Source: Galeruca laticollis
Taxonomy: Eukaryota > Arthropoda > Insecta > Coleoptera > Chrysomelidae
Reading direction: 5' to 3'
Assembly (NCBI GenBank): GCA_963921935.1
Contig: OY998177.1
Span: 6,475,754 to 6,539,753 of the forward strand
Length of the DNA stretch: 64,000 bases
The translations under genes and the position numbers were made by a program. The notes beneath the pieces are model-generated. The model had not been told where the DNA came from. It did no database searches and saw nothing but the letters and a program-made list of their open reading frames with translations. Below, piece by piece: positions 58,141-64,000 of this stretch. The stretch's first letter is position 1. Each line of letters opens with the position of its first letter.

Positions 58141-58565
58141 GCCATCTTGCTTATATTTTGTATTTTTGTGAGGTTATTGTTCGTTGTCGTGTTGTGTTAC
58201 TCAACTCTTACTCTTAAACTAGGAATAAAGAGTCTTGTTTTATGTTGTTTTTATATTTGGTGCTGATTTGGATATAGTATCGTGAATCGTGCTGCCGTGA
58301 TAATACTCGTAGATTATCAATTATATTATCTCATCATTTTTGTGTTTCTCCGCTGCCAGTTAATTTATTGTTATTTCAAGAAAGTGTAGGCAGAAGACAA
58401 GTGTGAAAATGAATAATGTATCAGTCGCAGTTACATGATGGGCAAAATAATTTGTAAGTATAAGTGTGAAGTATCTTATGGTACAAGTGATTAATGTAAC
58501 AATCTCAAACAAATGTTACTTAGCTTAAATTTTGAAAGATGTTAGTTTGCTTAATTCTATTTTAA

Positions 58566-59128
58566 CCTATATAATTATGGCGTCTGTACATAAAATAAGT
58601 AAGAGACAAGAGCGGTGTTTGATTGCCACTCAAATGCAATCAATATTAAGTGATTTTTTTCTATAAACGGGGCTTTGAGATCTGAATATTCAGAGCCCAA
58701 GACAGAATCTTCAATCTGTGCATCTCATTTCGAACAAGATGTTGTCTATAATTCCCCAAGTAATTCCCAATATGATCCTAATTTGGAGACACAATCTAAA
58801 ACTTCCAGCATCACTTCTAACATTTCTCCATCAATGAAACTCCAGTTTCATTGATAGTCACCGATTAGCGAAATCCAGTGACTGTATTGAAGCACAGGCA
58901 GGGCCTTCAACAGAAAGTGTGTTATCAGAGACAGAGTTTGATTACATATTTAGCTCAGATTCTGACTCTGATATCGAGAAATCTAGCAATGAGCATGGCA
59001 AAACAGATAATGAGAATAAAACTGACCCAATTGGCTCAAAAATGCTCCAGGCAGAGCAGGAGGAAGAACCAATCGAAAAAGTAAAATATAAGAGATTTAT
59101 TGTATTTATTTTTATTTCAGGTGATTAG
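58566..59128 (+). pseudogene. doubtful THAP-like remnant with acidic serine-rich tail
   Basis: Frames here give SSICASHFEQDVV (about 58707-58745), which resembles the C-terminal IC-x2-HF motif of THAP zinc fingers. After a frame change comes SSDSDSDIEKSSNEHGK (58955-59005), an acidic region. No complete domain is seen, and the leading cysteines of a THAP finger are not found. It may be exons of a host or P-element-like gene whose introns I cannot place. Confidence 0.3.
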
Positions 59129-59129
59129 T

Positions 59130-60000
59130 CTATTTTAATTTGTTACTCTACTTAATTATAAATTAGGGTATTTTGTTTTAGTTTTTCAAAACTGCGCCGT
59201 TTAATTCTTACTATTAAAATCTTGTTTATTTGTTTTATATATCTACATTCTGTCATATGATATGGGAACTATGAAAATATGTATTATTATTTTTTGTTGT
59301 TATTTCAATGTATATAATTTCCTAGCCGATTATTCTATAATAATTTGTTGCTGATTTTAATATAAATAAGATGGTTTTTTCGTTAAGTTTCTTGTAACTG
59401 CGTATTTTATGTATAATATGTACACATTTTCCGTTCCTTATTACTTATATATTGGGAAAACTAATTTTTTGCATTTGTTGTAAAAGAATGTTGATATATT
59501 GACATTACTTTCTTTTGTTGTGTAACTAATAAATGGTCTAATGTTTTTTTAAAAAGTGTTTTATTATACAAAGTACAAGTTTAGATTTTATTATGAAATT
59601 TTTTATCAATACCATAGCAGAGGATGTTTCCCTGAATCTCTGTCATGCATTTTTGAATGTTTTTTTTCACAATTGCTATAATAATTTCTCTGTTAATTTA
59701 AAATTCCAATTTTTATTTGATGCATCTATATACAAAAACCATTATTATAACCTTTCACATGTTTTTCAGATGAGAGATTTTGCTGATTCCCAATATTAAC
59801 ATATTTAAGCTAGAAATATCAATTTTATACATAATAAAATACAATTATCATTTCGTTCGCTTAATAAAGGGTATTCAATAATTATCACATGGCCACAGTC
59901 GCCTATAGATTACAAACCATATTTTATTGAACAGCCGATAGAAAGTTTATCATAAGAAAAAACATTTCTCAATCAAATACAAATATTTTGGGCATCTGCG
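59130..60000. other. non-coding, nothing recognised
   Basis: AT-rich, no domain or structured repeat. Confidence 0.45.
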
Positions 60001-60004
60001 CATA

Positions 60005-60300
60005 TTCGTCTGGCCGATAAATGGTGGCTTACAATAGGATTGCCCCTTTGCGAGCCAACGATGGACTGCCGTGTACTTACCGGCTATCTACCATCGGCCT
60101 GTCGTCGGTTATTCAAAGGCGTTGCCGAGGTTGAATGGTTGGCTAGCATACTCCTAGCCATCTTAAAGCCTGGCGGACATGCCCTACCTACACGCCGAGC
60201 CGGAAGCTGTAAGCGGGCCGAATGCGGCAGTTCGGCAAACCACTTTCGTCCCATTATCGGACCAGCCAGTCTGTGTTTGTTGGGTTAACTCCAAATTGCC
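60005..60300. repeat. GC-rich block with inverted ends
   Basis: The edges TCTGGCCGATAAATGG (about 60009) and CCCATTATCGGACCAGCC (about 60251-60268) are imperfect inverted repeats. The interior is rich in CCGGC and GCCG. Likely a short GC-rich transposon. An 82-codon frame inside has no recognised homology. Confidence 0.45.
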
Positions 60301-61100
60301 AAGTGGCCAAAAATATTTAATATTAAAATTATTTGCAATACGAATTCTGGTGATGACATTTTAAAGGTTCACATACTTTTATTACAACCAAAATCCTAAA
60401 TAAATAGAGAAACATACTAAAAGTAATCCTAAAACACTCACCATTGTTTGTTACATCAAAACCATATTTTCAACATTTTTTTGACTTTGACAAACATAAT
60501 TATGTTTGTGTGTGAATATGGCTTAAGCACATATGTGTTTACGAATATTGTACGTATTTGTTATAGATTTTTCACTGTTTTTAATATGAATATTCCAGAA
60601 GCGTTCCTTATGTTCTAGATATTAATTGAAACTTTTTTTATGGAATAACGTCAAATCAGTCTTTTTCTAAAGTTAGTGTTTGATATAATGCAATCAAGAA
60701 CTATTAAAAACGCTTAGAGTTGAAATTTTTTTATTAAATGTGCCTACCCAATATTTTCAGAGGGGTACAGCATAAATATTGTTCCCAATTTCAATGGAAT
60801 ACCTTGTACATTTTTTCCCATATTTGAATAGAATTGCCATTGTAAATTCAGTTATACCGGGTATGGTGGCTACGACGATAACGGCTACGGAGATATGGGC
60901 AAAAACATTCTCATGTATCTATAACGAGTTTAACGGGAACTAGACAAGGATCACAAGGTTGGAAGTCTCTGCTGCACGTATTGGACATGATCCCATCAAA
61001 TCTGGTATAAATGAATTCGTATTGATAATCTCCAACCAATTTTCGCAAAACATATTGAATGTACCATTAAAAAACTACCGATATCATTTCCACTCAAATG
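60301..61100. other. non-coding, nothing recognised
   Basis: AT-rich, with only short frames. Confidence 0.4.
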
Positions 61101-61109
61101 TGAATAACC

Positions 61110-61305
61110 CTATATACTTTGGTTATGGCTTGAAAATGCTTACTGAAAAAACAAAATCGACCTACCCGTACGTTGTCCATGTATACACATTTGCTAATAA
61201 ATCTAGTTCATTCAATTAAAAAATACGATTCAATTATTCTTTGAATTGAATTTACCTATTTGTGAATCTATATTCATTAATAATACCATTTGTGAGAAGA
61301 AATTT
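61110..61305 (+). repeat. dispersed repeat C, partial copy
   Basis: Matches 20100-20290: AAATCGACCTACCCG, TATACACATTTGCTAATAAATCTAG, GTGAATCTATATTCATTAA. Confidence 0.65.
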
Positions 61306-61309
61306 CCCA

Positions 61310-62780
61310 TCAGATACGTTGGTATTTTCGGTAGTACTTCTCAAAGCTACTCAGGTACTTTGACAATTTGATAACAATCATTCTCGCAACACCGGACTAT
61401 TCCACCAAAGTATGTCATGTGATAGTTTAAAATGTGCTACAAGTGTATTTAATAAGGAAAATCTGCCTTCACATAAAAAGCGCAACATTTTGATAATTAT
61501 TATAGAAGTAGATAACGTTCAACCAAATGAATTTTCAAGAATTACCAGTCTGATAATTATTACACAGGTAGATACCGTTCAAAAGATTATTTTCCAACGA
61601 AACGAATATCCAAAAACTACCAGTTATTACTTAATACGCAATCAATGAATCTGAAATTGCAAGACTATGCTGCTAAAACCTAAAATCCAAATTTTTGGTT
61701 ATTGATATACGAATAAAATCATATTCACCTGGTAATACCGCACAAATACAAGCAACCACAATAATGGCCAAGAGACCGAGTTATTTTATTCATTTATATA
61801 AACGAAGCACTCGGAATGTGGCCGAATTATAATTACCGAACCGAATAAGATGTTCGCTTCACCGAATTGCGGACATTTCATTAATGTCGAGTTCATTGTA
61901 TTGATGTATCCAATCATTGTTTCATGTTTGAATCTTGTATGATCAAAAGTACGTTAGTACGTTCGTCAGATTAGTTTTTTAATTGTGTTCATTAATTCTG
62001 TTTATTTGTATTATAATTTTTTTAGATAGTTTTCAAGGTTCTTACTGTATATATTTTATATACTTGTAAACCTAAACAAAATCCAAAACTTAAGTTTCTT
62101 CCATTCTTTCCAAAACTCCAAATAAATACAGGATAAGCTAATGCATGACTGTGATATGTGGAGAGAGCTTAAGCGGCCCAAGATAAGACGCTCTAAGGAC
62201 ACCATAAGGACGATAAGCACTTTCTCGTGGGAAAACGGCAGCAAAACGTCACGATGGCTGAGAAAAAATCGACGAAACAAAAGAATTTATTTCGTCGGGA
62301 CGCTTATATCATTTTACTTGCAAATATTATGGGTCGCATTTTTTGAGCGTGTGTGCAAAGTGGGAGTCATCACCTTTGAATATTTTTATTGCGGAGATGT
62401 GGATGTTGGGCCGTAAGGGCGAGACCATTTGCAGCTTGTTTTTTTAAATTTATATACGTTTTCGGAGAGCTTATGTTTCATCGCTATGAGCTTTTATGGA
62501 CTATTTTACGACCTTTTAGAATTGTCTGATGATGTTGTGATGTTATATGGGATTCTTTATGTTTTATATTTGGTTCTGTTTCGGCTTTCATCTGAATATT
62601 TTTATAACAGACAATGTTGATTTGTTCTTGTTCCGAATATTTATCGTTGTATATAATTCATCGAAAAATACCTGGGTTGTATTAGAATTCTACTAATTGT
62701 TATTAGTCCATCGAATTTTTCTATAAAAAACACATTATTTATTGGAAATAGACTACACATAAATAATATTTATTGAAGAA
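61310..62780. other. no recognised gene
   Basis: Two open frames, 62141-62416 (91 codons, basic then hydrophobic) and 62429-62620 (63 codons, hydrophobic), lie end to end on the plus strand in different frames, but neither has a recognisable domain. The rest is AT-rich. Confidence 0.35.
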
Positions 62781-62787
62781 AATATAG

Positions 62788-62997
62788 TTACAGTTTTGAG
62801 TATTTATTTCTTCTTTTCCGGTCTATCGACACTACCTCAGTTTCATTCCCAGACATTAATTTTTCTTTCAATAAAATCGCCACTTCATTGTTCCACGTCA
62901 TCCTGGGTTCACCCCTCCTTCTCTTTCGTATTTTTGTTGCAGTACACACTTTTTTCACTTGTCTGTTTTCGTTTATTCGGTTTAAATGTCCCCACAA
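62788..62997 (-). pseudogene. LINE ORF2 C-terminal fragment
   Basis: MWGHLNRINENRQVKKV and RKRRRGEPRMTWNNEVA are the hallmark C-terminal tail of APE-type LINE ORF2 proteins (W-GH-x-R, then RRG-RP-x-x-W). Only the 3' end is present, a typical 5'-truncated insertion. Confidence 0.75.
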
Positions 62998-63071
62998 TCT
63001 TAGTTGTCATTTTGATATATGTTTCCAAACACTCTCAAGCACTGTGTCAATATATTGATCAATATTAGATG

Positions 63072-63221
63072 ATATTGATCAATACATTGACCGTGTGCGA
63101 GGTGTATTGAAATAAATTTTTGAAGTCGATATCAAATATCGACGAAATTTAAATATTTCAACATCCGAACTTCAATACTGGTAGGTGGTAGGGATATTAA
63201 TCAATATATTGACCGTGTGCG
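63072..63221 (+). repeat. two direct repeats of a 28-bp word
   Basis: The word starting ATATTGATCAATACATTGACC (63073-63100) recurs with two changes at 63194-63221, ending in the same CGTGTGCG. The intervening 93 bp is AT-rich. Confidence 0.7.
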
Positions 63222-63342
63222 GACTAACGTCAAGGTTTTCATCAGTATTTGCTTGTTGTGCGTACTAGTAGACGTTGTTGTTTGTTCTGCTGAGAACCGA
63301 TTTTTGAACGTTAGTGAAATTGATGGGAGGAAGGAGGAAGTG

Positions 63343-63670
63343 ATGAGTAGTTTTATTGAGACATTCGAAACGATGCCTTCATTGTGGGATTCCCGCAAAG
63401 TATGTTACAAAAATAAAAAAAAGCGTGGTGAAGCATTGGAAATACTACTTGCTATATATCGACGTAAAAAACACGATACAAACGTGAAAGACGTGAGCAA
63501 AAATAAATAGCATAAGAATCAATTACAGAAAGGAGATGAAAAAAGTGATTGCATCCAAGCGGTCTGGGAGTGCACCAGAAGATATTTACGTCCCATCTCC
63601 TTGGACATATCATGCACTTTCTTTTTTGCAAGGCTCAGAACTTCCTGTTGACTACAATGAGAAAAACGAG
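63343..63670 (+). pseudogene. MADF-domain (Adf1-type Myb-like) exon with a frameshift
   Basis: The frame from 63217 is open to 63510. The in-frame ATG at 63343 starts MSSFIETFETMPSLWDSRKV, and YKNKKKRGEALEILLAIYRR follows, the first two helices of an MADF domain. After a one-base shift at about 63505-63512 the domain continues: INYRKEMKKVIASKRSG, then DIYVPSPWTYHALSFLQG. A consensus splice donor (GAG|GTAAGT) follows at 63671, where the exon should end. MADF proteins bind DNA as regulators or as partners of PIF/Harbinger transposons. The frameshift may be a true mutation or a sequencing error. The downstream gene lies outside the window. Confidence 0.75.
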
Positions 63671-64000
63671 GTAAGTTTTTACAAACAACAGTTTATGGTA
63701 ACAAATACATAAAATTGTCACTACCGTTTGAACTTTTGTAAAACAATATTATTGTTTTGGGTTAATCATATTTACCTTCATCATTTAAATAATTACGGAA
63801 TTCGTCTCTTCTTCTCTTTGGAAAATATGGAACTAGATGGTATAAGGAATGTTTTACTAAAGACGTGAGAGCTAGAAGATAAAACATTATCACCCACTTA
63901 CCAGATACAAAGTTAGCTGGATAGAATGCTAAATATGCACTGGACGGTTTCGATTTATTATTTGATAATAATATGCTAAACAATTTTGTGAAATGGACCA

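Noticed and set aside
1..64000. tRNA or rRNA genes
   Set aside because: No cloverleaf with consistent A and B boxes and no rRNA-like conserved stretch was found by eye; a covariance-model scan was not possible here.

Overview
This window looks like a piece of a large, AT-rich insect-type nuclear genome. Evidence: short GT-AG introns, arthropod-style transposon families (Penelope-like elements, R1-type and other APE-type LINEs, Tc1/mariner transposases, a Crypton-like tyrosine recombinase, a MULE-type transposase), long TA microsatellites, and no dense operon-like coding. I cannot name the species; a TE-rich beetle or hemipteran would fit. There is almost no recognisable host coding sequence. 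The best host-like candidate is an MADF-domain exon at the right edge (63343-63670). Nearly every coding stretch belongs to a mobile element and most are broken.

Layout, left to right. 1-6600: dispersed repeats, short TA-duplicating MITEs (family A), a fold-back MITE (family B), a spliced but mutated Crypton-like tyrosine recombinase (1319-2462), and a giant imperfect palindrome of about 1.4 kb (2786-4178). 6638-10066: a decayed Penelope-like element on the minus strand with a hammerhead-ribozyme-like motif. 10450-12660: two dead Tc1/mariner-type transposases in opposite orientations. 13700-17860: an R1-type LINE relic, itself invaded by an element carrying 155-185 bp tandem repeats. 18000-23000: mostly non-coding repeats, including a second large palindrome (21501-22182).

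23000-29030 holds two head-to-tail copies of a second Crypton-like element. One is an internal-deletion derivative. The other is split just after its start codon by a young Ty3/gypsy LTR element (24914-28730; 4-bp target duplication; LTRs differing by two substitutions and one indel). The LTR element has lost most of RNase H and the integrase core through an in-frame deletion. A MULE transposase relic follows (29339-29800).

29815-38670 is two adjacent Penelope-like composites. Each is a full or nearly full plus-strand copy arranged head-to-head with a truncated minus-strand copy, and they are bounded by TA microsatellites. The second composite is a palindrome with arms of about 2.36 kb and contains the longest open reading frame of the window (36130-38079, RT plus GIY-YIG). 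38670-42700 and 45166-50345 are two related APE-type LINEs on the minus strand. A family-B MITE sits inside the first; the second sits inside a family-B MITE.

51640-55385 is a third LINE tail, cut by an almost intact mariner-superfamily transposon (52169-54932). That transposon has inverted repeats of about 700 bp, D-41-D spacing and a single in-frame stop. The right end (55400-64000) is mostly non-coding, with GC-richer blocks, a doubtful THAP-like remnant, a LINE 3' fragment and the MADF exon.

The genes do not form a pathway; the window is a stratified record of nested insertions that can be ordered in time.
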